55,510 nucleotides of DNA from Desulfosporosinus sp. FKB (GCF_002196705.1 NZ_NADJ01000007.1:1-55510), one strand, 5' to 3'; numbered from the stretch's first letter, positions 24,558 to 32,583 are shown. Program-made: numbers and translations. The notes: generated by a model not told the origin, from the sequence alone.

Positions 24558-25493
24558 ATGGAACTGCCTGACTGGTTAAGCGAAGCAAGTCCTGCGTTAT
24601 GTCGCTGCGGTTGCGGTGGCAGACGGAAAGGAAACTTTATTGAGAAAACACTGCGAGACATAGTCAAGATTATTCAAGATGCGGTTTTTTCTGAGGAAAT
24701 TGCCCGGCGGCCAGGATTCCTACAAAGATTGGACGCGCGAATCAAAGTGATCTCCCTGATATATCTTTTAATTATTGTTAACTTATGTGCGCACCTTTCT
24801 CTATTATGGGGCTTTTACTTAGTTTTGCTGGCTATAGCGGTGTTATCTAAACTCCCCCTGCGTCAAGTGGTGGCTAGGGTATGGCTGGTCATACCATTGT
24901 TTACAGGGATTATGGTACTGCCTTCAATCTTTAACTGGGTACGTCCCGGCGACCCGCTATGGGTTATCGCTGACTTCCCTCACCCCCTTCACCTGGGTTA
25001 TTTATCGTTCCCTTCGGTTTTGGCGGTTACCAGGCAAGGATTGTGGGGAGGGATAATGCTGATCAGCAGGGTGGGAATCTCTGTTTCTTTAGCGGTGGTA
25101 CTTACGCTGAGCACCCGTTGGATGGACTTTTTGCGTGCCTTACGTACCTTCTTTGTTCCCAAAATTTTTATTATGACACTTGAGATGACCTATCGTTATA
25201 TTTTTGTTTTAGTAAGCGCCATGGAAGAAATGTTTCTTGCTCGAAAGGCCCGTGACGCTGGTCAATCTGCTCCTAAAGAAGAGCGGCGATTCGTAGCTTC
25301 AGCAGTGGGAGGATTGTTTGGCAAGTCGCTGCAAATGAGTGAAGAAGTCTATTGGGCCATGACTGCACGCGGTTATTCCGGAGAAATACGCCTCCTAAAA
25401 AGTGCCAGCCTATGTTGGTCAGATGTCTTAGTTTTGTCACTGGTTGTCTTAGCGGGACTTATCTTAATTGTTGCCAACAAAGTCATGGGCTGA
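24558..25493 (+). CDS. ECF transporter T component, NikQ/CbiQ family
   Basis: A 311-residue transmembrane coupling subunit of a group I ECF importer for nickel or cobalt. After an N-terminal soluble stretch there are about five membrane segments starting near residue 70. The coupling helices carry the family motifs: ARKARDAGQSAP and AMTARGYSGE (the A-R-G signatures that contact the ATPase). An unusual N-terminal Cys cluster, LCRCGCGGRRKG (about residues 14-25), precedes the usual domain. It lies between cooT and the ATPase gene and is followed by overlapping translation signals. Confidence 0.9.
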   Translation: MELPDWLSEASPALCRCGCGGRRKGNFIEKTLRDIVKIIQDAVFSEEIARRPGFLQRLDARIKVISLIYLLIIVNLCAHLSLLWGFYLVLLAIAVLSKLPLRQVVARVWLVIPLFTGIMVLPSIFNWVRPGDPLWVIADFPHPLHLGYLSFPSVLAVTRQGLWGGIMLISRVGISVSLAVVLTLSTRWMDFLRALRTFFVPKIFIMTLEMTYRYIFVLVSAMEEMFLARKARDAGQSAPKEERRFVASAVGGLFGKSLQMSEEVYWAMTARGYSGEIRLLKSASLCWSDVLVLSLVVLAGLILIVANKVMG

Positions 25494-25510
25494 TGAAAGG
25501 AGATCTCTGT

Positions 25511-26293
25511 TTGGACAAGATTTTCGATATTCTTGATGTATCTTACTCATATCTGCCCGGTTATCCCGTGCTTTCTGGGATTTCCTTAAGTATTAAGGAA
25601 GGTGAAGGTTTAGTAATTTTGGGGGCCAATGGAAGTGGTAAATCTACCTTGCTCAAAATGCTTTGTGGCCTTATCCATCCTGAGGAAGGTCAAATTTTGG
25701 CCTTTGGAAAGGAGCTGACCGAAGACGCCTTGCGTGATCCTAAGTTCTTGCAGGATTTTAGACAAAAGGTAGGTTTTGTATTTCAAAACTCGGACGCTCA
25801 GCTCTTTTCAGCCACTGTGCGGGATGAACTGGCTTTTGCTCCCTTGCAGGCCGGGTTATCTAAAGAAACTGTAGAAGAAAGAGTTGCAGACATTGCTCAA
25901 TTGGTTGGTATTGGTAATCTCTTAGACCGGGCTCCTTATAAACTGAGTGGAGGTGAAAAGAAAAAGGTTGCTCTGGCCTGTGTTCTCACGGTTAATCCGG
26001 AGGTATTATTTCTGGATGAACCGACGAACGGCCTTGACCCTCGCACCCAATTCTGGCTGGTTGAGTTCCTTCAGGCGCTGCAAGCAGCCGGCAAGACGGT
26101 CATTATGGCAACCCATGATCTATCAATTGTTGAAGAATTAGCCCAGCGTGTCATTATTTTTCGAGAGGATCACACAATTGCTGCGGATGGTGCGCCGCTT
26201 CAAGTGCTCTCGAATCGTCAACTATTGCTGGAGGTAAACTTGATCCATGAACGGTCTCATTTTCATTTGGGTGGCAGTCGGCAGCATGGTTAA
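25511..26293 (+). CDS. ECF transporter ATP-binding protein, NikO/CbiO family
   Basis: A 260-residue ABC ATPase that powers the nickel/cobalt importer. It has Walker A GANGSGKST (about residue 38), Q-loop FQNSDAQLF, signature LSGGEKKKVALA, Walker B VLFLDEPTNGLD and H-loop ATHDLS. FQNSDAQLF is typical of CbiO/EcfA proteins. TTG at 25511 is chosen because AAAGGAG lies 8 nt before it and the sequence then matches the family start. An in-frame ATG at 25493, overlapping the stop of the T component gene, is the alternative. A much longer frame reading back into the preceding gene is an artefact. Confidence 0.92.
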   Translation: MDKIFDILDVSYSYLPGYPVLSGISLSIKEGEGLVILGANGSGKSTLLKMLCGLIHPEEGQILAFGKELTEDALRDPKFLQDFRQKVGFVFQNSDAQLFSATVRDELAFAPLQAGLSKETVEERVADIAQLVGIGNLLDRAPYKLSGGEKKKVALACVLTVNPEVLFLDEPTNGLDPRTQFWLVEFLQALQAAGKTVIMATHDLSIVEELAQRVIIFREDHTIAADGAPLQVLSNRQLLLEVNLIHERSHFHLGGSRQHG

Positions 26294-26341
26294 TGTTGAG
26301 AGGAAAGAACACCTGACTTAATCGTGGGAGGAGGAATTTTT

Positions 26342-27367
26342 ATGCATATTCCGGATGGATATTTAAGTCCGCAAACCGATGCCCTTTTAGGTATTGCCAG
26401 TGTGATTGCTGCGGCAGGGGCGGCCTATAAAACGGCTCATACTCTGCGCGCCAAATATATTCCCATGCTTTCGATCGGAGCGGCTTTCTCGTTTACAATT
26501 ATGATGTTTAATATTCCCATTCCTGATGGGACAACGGCCCATGCAGTCGGAGGGAGTCTCTTGGCGATTCTGCTTGGTCCTTGGGCCGCAATGATCAGTA
26601 TTTCAATTGCGTTAATTATTCAAGCTCTCTTTTTCGGAGACGGCGGAATTTTGGCTTTAGGGGCCAATGTCGTAAATATGGCTGTTGTGCTGCCCTTTGT
26701 CAGCTATGGTATTTACCGGCTTGTTGCGGGAAAAAGCGTTGTTTCATCGAAGCGCCATTGGATTGGAGCGGCCATAGCAGGGTATGTCGGTCTATCAGCT
26801 GCAGCTCTTTGCGCCGGGATCGAATTTGGTTTACAGCCCTTGCTCTTTCATACTGCCAATGGCACTCCGCTGTATAGTCCCTATGGTTTGAACATTGCTG
26901 TACCGGCCATGCTTTTTGCTCATTTAACGATCGCAGGTCCGGTTGAAGGATTGGTTGGTGCCTTGGTCGTTACATACTTACAACGTACCAATCCGGCAAT
27001 GCTCCAACTAAAGTCGAATACGGAAAAATCGGCCGGCAGTTTCCGGTATAGAACATTGATTATCGGGTTACTGGTTCTGGCAGTACTCTCTCCTTTAGGA
27101 TTATTGGCTTCTGGGACTGCTTGGGGTGAATGGGGCGGTGAAGAATTGCAAGCCAAGTTTGGTTTTATTCCCAACGGTTTGCAAAAATTTGGAGATTTCT
27201 GGCATCATGCCTTTCTGAAAGACTATGGCATTTCGGGCTACGACCACACCTTTTGGCAACAAGCTCTTGGTTATCTTCTTTCGGCGTTTTTCGGCTTGTT
27301 GGTCATTGGCATGATTGCTTTAATCGTTCAGCGTTTCCTGGGCAGGTCTCAGGGACGGACAAGTTAG
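26342..27367 (+). CDS. Nickel/cobalt ECF substrate-binding protein, NikMN/CbiM fusion
   Basis: A 341-residue S component. The N-terminal domain (about 1-220) is NikM/CbiM: MHIPDGYLS at the start, where the free Met1-His2 end and a later His coordinate the metal. GDGGILALGANVVNMA is the family core. The C-terminal part (about 235-341) resembles NikN/CbiN (PLGLLASGTAWGEWG, then a hydrophobic helix), so M and N are fused. The start must be the ATG at 26342 for His2 to be in place; it has GGGAGGAGG upstream. Nickel rather than cobalt is favoured by the neighbouring cooT, but cobalt cannot be excluded. It ends 4 bp from a convergent gene. Confidence 0.93.
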   Translation: MHIPDGYLSPQTDALLGIASVIAAAGAAYKTAHTLRAKYIPMLSIGAAFSFTIMMFNIPIPDGTTAHAVGGSLLAILLGPWAAMISISIALIIQALFFGDGGILALGANVVNMAVVLPFVSYGIYRLVAGKSVVSSKRHWIGAAIAGYVGLSAAALCAGIEFGLQPLLFHTANGTPLYSPYGLNIAVPAMLFAHLTIAGPVEGLVGALVVTYLQRTNPAMLQLKSNTEKSAGSFRYRTLIIGLLVLAVLSPLGLLASGTAWGEWGGEELQAKFGFIPNGLQKFGDFWHHAFLKDYGISGYDHTFWQQALGYLLSAFFGLLVIGMIALIVQRFLGRSQGRTS

Positions 27368-27371
27368 TGAT

Positions 27372-28559
27372 CTAGCGTGCCGCGATGCGTTTCATACGGG
27401 CTGCAGGATGACTTTTCATAAAGAAGCCAAAAAGACCGGCCAGAATGGGAAGCAGAAAAATAACGGTAACAGCTGATGTTAGTCCCCATGTATCACCAAT
27501 ACGACCGATAAGTATGACGGCAAGGCCGCCTAATCCTCCGGCAAATCCCATGGTTAGTCCTGCGGCCAGGGCCTTGTTTTCCGGGATTGCTTCCTGAGCA
27601 GCTACAACTGTTACTGAAAAGCTAGACAATAACGCCGCTCCGGCAAGCCCCAAAAAGATTGTGCTTAACGTGCCTTGAGTGTAGAGAAAGCCAAAGAATA
27701 AAGGAGTTGAAAGGACCAGGGAACCAACAATCAGAGGTTTTCGTCCGTAATAATCGGAAATGAATCCGCCGATAACACCGCCGACTGCTCCGCAAGCAAG
27801 CATAATAGTTACGAGTTGACTTCCGGCAATATTTGATAGATGTTGAGCTTTAAAATACAAGGGGAGGATCGTTAACATTCCTGTATAGGCCAGAGATCGA
27901 ATTGCGATGACGGCAATAATAGCCGCAAGTTCCGGAGCCGCTGACTTAAGAGAGCGTAAAACGACAGAAAGCGGAGTATTTGAGCCGACTAGAACATTGT
28001 TTTTGGGTGCATAGAGCAGAAGCAAAATGGCCACGAGAATACCGGGAATCACAGTTACAAGGGTGGCGTGTAAACCATAGGTTTGAAATAAGGGAACCAG
28101 GAGGAGCGGACTTAAGGCAAAACCGAAATTCCCGAAGGCCACAAAACCAGACAGCAGAACCGCTTTGCGATCGCCGCTTAAAACATTGACCATCGTAGAT
28201 GCCTGGGGATGAAAAGCCGCTGTGCCAAGCCCGGCCAGGGCCGCAAGAATAACAAGCAGCAAGTAATTCTGGACTATTCCGGTTAAACTAAGCATGATTC
28301 CCATCCAGAGAGTTCCAACATAGACCAGCCAACGTTTTCCTTGACGATCAAGAAAATATCCGAAAAGCGGCTGAACTAAAGATGAGGTGATCGTGAAGGC
28401 TGAGACTAAAATGGCTGCCCGTGTAGCTGAAAAATCGGGCCTAAGAGCCACTAGAAAAGGGAGCATTTGGGGAAGATAGTTGCTGTATAAATCATTTAGC
28501 ATATGAGCTAAAGAAAGTACGCCGATTTTGGAATACTGGATTCTTTGATTCTCACTCAT
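27372..28559 (-). CDS. MFS efflux transporter, fosmidomycin-resistance (Fsr)-like
   Basis: A 395-residue major facilitator with about twelve hydrophobic segments. The first segment, SLAHMLNDLYSNYLPQMLP, and GLGTAAFHPQASTMV match the Fsr-like group of drug or metabolite efflux pumps. ATG 28559 is selected by GAGAGGAG 9 nt upstream. It is the second gene of a leftward padR-mfs pair (46-bp gap), a common arrangement for ligand-inducible multidrug export. The substrate is unknown. Confidence 0.88.
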   Translation of the reverse strand: MSENQRIQYSKIGVLSLAHMLNDLYSNYLPQMLPFLVALRPDFSATRAAILVSAFTITSSLVQPLFGYFLDRQGKRWLVYVGTLWMGIMLSLTGIVQNYLLLVILAALAGLGTAAFHPQASTMVNVLSGDRKAVLLSGFVAFGNFGFALSPLLLVPLFQTYGLHATLVTVIPGILVAILLLLYAPKNNVLVGSNTPLSVVLRSLKSAAPELAAIIAVIAIRSLAYTGMLTILPLYFKAQHLSNIAGSQLVTIMLACGAVGGVIGGFISDYYGRKPLIVGSLVLSTPLFFGFLYTQGTLSTIFLGLAGAALLSSFSVTVVAAQEAIPENKALAAGLTMGFAGGLGGLAVILIGRIGDTWGLTSAVTVIFLLPILAGLFGFFMKSHPAARMKRIAAR

Positions 28560-28604
28560 GGAAAGACTCCTCTCAAAATAGCTGTACATTTATTGGCGGA
28601 TAAG

Positions 28605-28946
28605 TTATTTTTCATTACGATCTTGGTTATGATCTTCGTAGTGCGATAGAAAGAATTCAAAATTGGCAAGTCGTTTACGAATGTCTTCGGCTTGTTCTCT
28701 CAGCTCCTGGTTTCCCTTAGACGTAATAGTGTACCATTTTCGAGGTGGACCGCTCTCAGTTATTTCCCAATAAGTTTCGAGGGAACCGTTTCTCTCCATG
28801 TCCTGCAGGCTGCGGTAAACATTTGAGCTATCACTAAAACAAAAAGGAAGCTCTTTCTGTAATCTTGCTAAGAGTAACGCCCCATAGCTAGGTCCTTCAG
28901 TTAAGAAGAGAAGCAAAAAGGCTGGAGTATGTCGTCCGTGTTTAAT
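28605..28946 (-). CDS. PadR family transcriptional regulator
   Basis: A PadR winged-helix repressor of about 113 residues: FLLLFLTEGPSYGALLLARL is helix 1-2, SSNVYRSLQDMERNGSLETY the recognition helix, and GPPRKWYTITSKGNQELRE the wing, followed by a C-terminal dimer helix. The expected N-terminus, KHGRHTPAF, lies upstream of the first standard start (TTG 28916). The only candidate including it is ATT at 28946, six bases after GGGGTGA; otherwise a one-base frameshift separates it from a GTG. It probably represses itself and the adjacent MFS pump through the palindrome at 29035-29071. Confidence 0.82.
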   Translation of the reverse strand: MKHGRHTPAFLLLFLTEGPSYGALLLARLQKELPFCFSDSSNVYRSLQDMERNGSLETYWEITESGPPRKWYTITSKGNQELREQAEDIRKRLANFEFFLSHYEDHNQDRNEK

Positions 28947-29034
28947 CGTTATTCACCCCGTTTCTCTGAATTTTACGCATTTAGCAGAAACACTTTAATA
29001 GGAAATTTGGAATTAGAGTAAATGTTAGACTGTT

Positions 29035-29071
29035 ATATTCAGTATACTGTTTTAAACAGTATACTGAATAT
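29035..29071. promoter_or_regulatory. Perfect 18-bp palindrome upstream of padR
   Basis: Arms ATATTCAGTATACTGTTT (29035-29052) and its exact complement (29054-29071) flank a single T. The palindrome lies about 90 bp before the padR start. AGTATACT-type dyads of this size fit PadR dimer operators, so it is a probable autoregulatory site for padR-mfs. Confidence 0.65.
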
Positions 29072-29123
29072 AATGTAACCATATGATGTTAAATAGTCAA
29101 GTCTAAATATTTGATTCAATCCC

Positions 29124-29163
29124 ACCGAAGCCCTAATGTTCAGCTTTAGCTGAACGAGCTCAC
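29124..29163 (+). repeat. Right-end fragment of the IS605-like repeat
   Basis: CCGAAGCCC, then the hairpin GTTCAGCTTTAGCTGAAC (29138-29155) and GAGCTCACT, nearly identical to the last 40 bp of copy A (23153-23295). The left end and core are missing. It falls between the PadR operator and the ferredoxin gene. Confidence 0.7.
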
Positions 29164-29242
29164 TGGCTTAATAACAACTGATTATCCAGTTGGTGGGCGA
29201 GTCTTGGAACGCGAAAGTGTTCAGATATGGGAACTAAAATTT

Positions 29243-29267
29243 AAGCCTCCGGCCAAACCGGGGGCTT
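29243..29267 (-). terminator. Hairpin after ferredoxin gene
   Basis: Stem AAGCCTCCGG / CCGGGGGCTT with one wobble pair, just after the stop of the leftward ferredoxin gene. The T tract on the minus strand is weak (AAATTTT), so termination strength is uncertain. Confidence 0.5.
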
Positions 29268-29272
29268 TGACA

Positions 29273-29458
29273 TTATTCTAAAGTAATTGCTTCCACAGGA
29301 CAGCTGTTCAGAGCGTCTTTAGCCAATTTTTCAATTTCTTGGGGAACAGGATTCAAATAGGCTTCGGCAATCCCGAAACTGTTCATCCTGAAAACCTGTG
29401 GGCAAATCGACTCGCAGGAAGCGCATCCAATGCAATCAGAATTTACAGAAGCATACAT
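29273..29458 (-). CDS. Single-cluster [4Fe-4S] ferredoxin
   Basis: A 61-residue ferredoxin. CIGCASCESICPQVF supplies three cluster ligands, and the late CPVEAI supplies the fourth, so it binds one [4Fe-4S] cluster. This is the compact Fer4_13/YfkM-like plan rather than the two-cluster clostridial form. It acts as a soluble electron carrier whose partner is unknown. It starts with ATG after AAAGGAGG and appears monocistronic. Confidence 0.93.
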   Translation of the reverse strand: MYASVNSDCIGCASCESICPQVFRMNSFGIAEAYLNPVPQEIEKLAKDALNSCPVEAITLE

Positions 29459-29624
29459 AGCGTTGCCTCCTTTCAGTAGTCTAATCGGACTGACTTATCA
29501 TTTTAACTAAGAATACTTGGGAATCCCTTCTTAGTCAATCATAGATTTTAGCTTAAGGCGGCTGTAAAAGATAAGGCTGATTTGAGTTTTTGTCTGGACA
29601 GGATAAGAGGTTCTTGAACCGAAG

Positions 29625-29653
29625 TTGAACTTGCTGAGGAAAATGGTTATAAT
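29625..29653 (+). promoter_or_regulatory. Promoter of the methyltransferase gene
   Basis: TTGAAC (29625-29630) and TATAAT (29648-29653) are separated by 17 bp, 59 bp before the ATG. This is a near-consensus housekeeping promoter. Confidence 0.7.
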
Positions 29654-29711
29654 CAATCCAATATTCCAACATTTTATAAAGGGCTATTTTTAAGACTAAG
29701 GAGAAAAAACC

Positions 29712-30287
29712 ATGGCACATAAATTTAATCCGGCAAACAAAAGAAAGCTTGATGACCAGTGGCGTCGACAGAATCTCCCTCCAAAACTTACATTAGAAAA
29801 ACTAGGTCTTAATTCTGATGATACTCTTGCTGATATCGGGTGTGGGATAGGATATTTTACTATTCCAGCGGCCAAAGTGATCAAATCAGCACATAAAGTT
29901 TTTGCATTGGACATTTCAGAAGAAATGTTGACTGAGGTAAAAAAAAGAGCAGATGCCGCCGGTATATCAAATATCGTCTCAGTCAAGACCGAAGAATACG
30001 ACTTAAAGCTTCCTGATCAATCTGTAAGTTTTGTACTTTTAGTCAATGTCCTTCACGAAATTGACAACCAAGGAAGATTTCTCGGCGAGGTGTATCGCAT
30101 ATTAAAAACTGATGGTAAAATAGCCTTAATTGATTGGGAGAAGAAAACAACGGAAATGGGCCCTCCCTTAGATCATCGGATAAGCAGTCAAGATGCTAAA
30201 GGTTTGCTGCAACCAGCAAGCTTTGAGCTCTTAAAAGAAATGTCATTCGCTGAAACATTTTATGGTTTAGTAGCTATCAAGAAGTGA
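29712..30287 (+). CDS. Class I SAM-dependent methyltransferase
   Basis: A 191-residue methyltransferase of the UbiE/Methyltransf_11 type. It has motif I LADIGCGIGYFTIPAA (about 39-54), the acidic residue in FALDISEEML, motif IV LLVNVLHEI and post-motif YRILKTDGKIALIDW. The substrate is unknown. ATG 29712 has AAGGAGAAAAAACC upstream. Its TGA stop lies within the terminal bases of an inverted IS605-like repeat (30285-30438), so the element inserted at the very end of the gene and may have replaced the original last codons. Confidence 0.9.
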   Translation: MAHKFNPANKRKLDDQWRRQNLPPKLTLEKLGLNSDDTLADIGCGIGYFTIPAAKVIKSAHKVFALDISEEMLTEVKKRADAAGISNIVSVKTEEYDLKLPDQSVSFVLLVNVLHEIDNQGRFLGEVYRILKTDGKIALIDWEKKTTEMGPPLDHRISSQDAKGLLQPASFELLKEMSFAETFYGLVAIKK

Positions 30288-30438
30288 ACTCATTCAGCAA
30301 ATGCTGAACATCGAGCTTCGGTAACGAGAGTGTCCTGTGGACACTTTCGCCGAAAGCGCCTAGCCCATAACAAATTCTAGCGGGCTGAAGGATGGACTCT
30401 GCCCCCGCCGAAGATGGTACGAGATACCATTACTCCAT
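30285..30438 (-). repeat. Non-autonomous IS605-like repeat, inverted (copy B)
   Basis: Read on the minus strand this matches copy A: a left part TGGAGTAATGGT, then GGGGGCAGAGTCCATCCTTC, ATGGGCTAGGCGCTTTCG (the best conserved run), an inserted hairpin with GTGTCC...GGACAC, CCGAAGCTCGATG, and the right-end hairpin (variant TTCAGCATTTGCTGAA). Conservation of the core in two divergent copies implies a functional sequence or structure. There is no ORF. Confidence 0.75.
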
Positions 30439-30503
30439 TTTAGAATTTGGAGCCTTGTGATTGGACAAAAGTCTTATACCGTAGTGGATAGAGCCGATTT
30501 TTT

Positions 30504-30520
30504 TGGGATACGGTATACCA
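30504..30520. promoter_or_regulatory. Candidate GntR operator upstream of the regulator gene
   Basis: TGGGATA-CGG-TATACCA is an imperfect dyad whose half-sites match the perfect dyad before the chromate transporter genes (31309-31332). It lies about 80 bp before the gntR start, suggesting autoregulation. Confidence 0.55.
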
Positions 30521-30596
30521 TTTTTCTCTTGCCTTTTAATGTATAATAGACTTATAATGAATTTCAGATGAAGATTTATTCTAAGGGGATAAAGCA

Positions 30597-31304
30597 ATGG
30601 ACTATCGATTTCCACCCATTAAATTTAATGATATGGGCAATATCCGTGATTCAGTGTTTTCCATTCTGAGGAATGCCATCCTTGAGAAGAAACTAGAACC
30701 AGGGGAGAGACTTGTGGAGCGGAACATTGCCGAACAACTGGGAGTTAGCAGAACCCCTGTGCGCGAAGCAATCCGTAAGCTTGAATTAGAAAAGTTAGTC
30801 ACTCATATTCCACGGAAAGGAGTTGTAGTTTCCGAATTTACGAAGGCCGATATTATTGAAATTTTACTTATCAGAGCCTCTTTAGAAGCGTTGATGGGCA
30901 GTATCGCAGCGACAAAAATCAAGCCCAAAGAGGTAGAGCGTTTAGCAATGCTTGCTCAGCAGATTTCCGATGAACAAAGGAAGGGAAACATTCAAAAATC
31001 GAATCAATTAAATGATACTTTCCACGAAATCGTCTATCGAGCCGCAGAGAGTCCGAGATTATACAACTTATTTAGTACGTTTAAAGAATATATAACAAAA
31101 TTTACCCAAGTTGCCTACTCTAAACCGGGGCGTCCGGAAGAAGTGTGGCAGGAGCACAATGAAATCATAGAAGCATTACGTTATCATGATAGTTCGAGAG
31201 CTGAAATTGCGGCAAAGCGTCATGTGCAAAATTCCAATAAGGCTTTTCTCGAGATGGCCTTTAAGGAAGACCACGAATCAAATATAACGATAAATTCCTT
31301 TTGA
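30597..31304 (+). CDS. GntR family regulator, FadR/FCD subfamily
   Basis: A 235-residue regulator. The N-terminal winged helix (about 12-80) has the recognition segment NIAEQLGVSRTPVREAIRKL. The C-terminal all-helical FCD domain (about 90-225) has the pattern DTFHEIVYRAA and a late RHVQNS with His, metal-binding positions in this family. Ligands are often organic acids. Matching dyads before this gene and before the chromate transporter pair 106 bp downstream suggest it controls both. Start ATG 30597 has AAGGGG upstream. Confidence 0.92.
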   Translation: MDYRFPPIKFNDMGNIRDSVFSILRNAILEKKLEPGERLVERNIAEQLGVSRTPVREAIRKLELEKLVTHIPRKGVVVSEFTKADIIEILLIRASLEALMGSIAATKIKPKEVERLAMLAQQISDEQRKGNIQKSNQLNDTFHEIVYRAAESPRLYNLFSTFKEYITKFTQVAYSKPGRPEEVWQEHNEIIEALRYHDSSRAEIAAKRHVQNSNKAFLEMAFKEDHESNITINSF

Positions 31305-31308
31305 ATTA

Positions 31309-31332
31309 TTTTGGTATAACCGTATACCAAAA
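31309..31332. promoter_or_regulatory. Candidate GntR operator before chromate transporter genes
   Basis: A perfect dyad TTTTGGTATA-N4-TATACCAAAA starting 5 bp after the gntR stop. Its half-site GGTATA also appears in the dyad upstream of gntR. Confidence 0.65.
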
Positions 31333-31409
31333 TATTGAGATAAAAAATAGGGTATGCTTGTATAAGCAATTATATTCTAAGGAAAAATTCAAAGGGCAGG
31401 AGAGATAGT

Positions 31410-31976
31410 ATGGGAATATATTTAGAGATGTTTATTACCTTCTTTAAAATAGGCTGTCTGGCTTTTGGCGGGGGCTATGCTGTCATTGCCATATTACAAA
31501 AAGAAGTAGTTGAATTAAAACAATGGGTTACCAATGATGAATTGACTGATATCATGGCTATTTCGCAAACTTTACCTGGGATTATTTTCGTCAATTCAGC
31601 GACGATGATTGGCTATCGAAAGAAAGGCCTTCTAGGAGCAACTGTTGCCACAATCACGTCCTGTCTGCCAACCTTCTTGCTGATTTTGCTTCTGACTTTT
31701 GTAATTTGGGGATTTACCGATAATCCTATTGTTCATAAGGCCTTTATAGGGATTCTTCTGGGTGTTACTGCTTTAATCCTCAATTCCGTTAAGAAAACCT
31801 GGAAAACAGCGGTTAAACATTATTCTGATGTAATCTTAGCACTTCTCTCTGCTGCCCTAATGCTCTTTACGAATATTAACGTTGTTCTTGTTCTTTTACT
31901 TCTTGCGGCACTGGGCTTTGCCAAGAATATTTACTTTTTAAAGAAGGAGGAAAAGCAACATGTCAACGTTCATTGA
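31410..31976 (+). CDS. Chromate transporter, half-size subunit 1
   Basis: A 188-residue single-domain CHR (ChrA) family membrane protein. The N-terminal FKIGCLAFGGGYAVIAIL and the QTLPGIIFVNSATMIGY segment are the family signatures, with about five to six membrane spans. It forms a pair with the next gene; two half-size CHR proteins work together, in place of one fused ChrA. The substrate may be chromate/sulfate or another anion. The next gene begins 17 bp before its stop. Confidence 0.9.
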   Translation: MGIYLEMFITFFKIGCLAFGGGYAVIAILQKEVVELKQWVTNDELTDIMAISQTLPGIIFVNSATMIGYRKKGLLGATVATITSCLPTFLLILLLTFVIWGFTDNPIVHKAFIGILLGVTALILNSVKKTWKTAVKHYSDVILALLSAALMLFTNINVVLVLLLLAALGFAKNIYFLKKEEKQHVNVH

Positions 31977-32514
31977 TTTGTTTCTTGTGTTTCTAAAAAT
32001 TGGGGCAATTAGCTTTGGCGGCGGCTACGCCATGATTCCTTTCTTTGAAACAGAAATGGTGTCTCATAATTGGGTATCATTAGCTGATTATGTAAAAGTT
32101 ATCGCCATTGCTCAGGTCGTACCGGGACCTTTTGCCGTAGATTCGTCGTCTTATATCGGTTTTAAAGTTGCTGGAATCGTCGGTGCCATAATTGCTACCA
32201 TAGCTCTTTGTATTCCTTCGTTTGTTGCCTCGGTTATTATTACTAAATTTTATACTCAGTTTAAAGCGAATAAGTACGTAAACGCTCTTTTGAAGGGAGT
32301 TCGACCTGCTGTTCTTGGTCTCCTTCTCAGTGCAGCTTACATTATTGGTCTTAAGCCATTATACCAAGCTACCCATACTTTCATGTCCTTAACAATGCTC
32401 AAAGCCGTTATCATGGCGGTAGCCGGATATTTTGTACTCAACCAGAAAAAGGTTAAAGTGGGGACCTTCACATTTATTGCTGCCACAGCAGTGGTTGGTA
32501 TTTTATTATTTTAA
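31960..32514 (+). CDS. Chromate transporter, half-size subunit 2
   Basis: A 184-residue second half-size CHR protein: LKIGAISFGGGYAMIPFFE and QVVPGPFAVDSSSYIGF are the paired signatures, with about five membrane spans. It overlaps the preceding partner by 17 bp and starts behind AAGGAGG. The neighbouring GntR/FCD regulator, rather than a chromate-responsive ChrB, hints that the natural substrate may be an organic or inorganic anion other than chromate. That is inference. Confidence 0.9.
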   Translation: MSTFIDLFLVFLKIGAISFGGGYAMIPFFETEMVSHNWVSLADYVKVIAIAQVVPGPFAVDSSSYIGFKVAGIVGAIIATIALCIPSFVASVIITKFYTQFKANKYVNALLKGVRPAVLGLLLSAAYIIGLKPLYQATHTFMSLTMLKAVIMAVAGYFVLNQKKVKVGTFTFIAATAVVGILLF

Positions 32515-32548
32515 GTTCCAATAAGCAAAACATTGAATTTATTTCATT

Positions 32549-32583
32549 AAAAAACGTGCGATTCAATCTTCGCACGTTTTTTT
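32549..32583 (+). terminator. Intrinsic terminator after chromate transporter pair
   Basis: Stem AAAAAACGTGCGA / TCGCACGTTTTTT with a short loop, and a T run of seven. Confidence 0.9.

Noticed and set aside
25352-25510. Extended N-terminus of the ABC ATPase
   Set aside because: This part lies inside the T component gene in another frame. The ribosome site and family alignment place the start at 25511.
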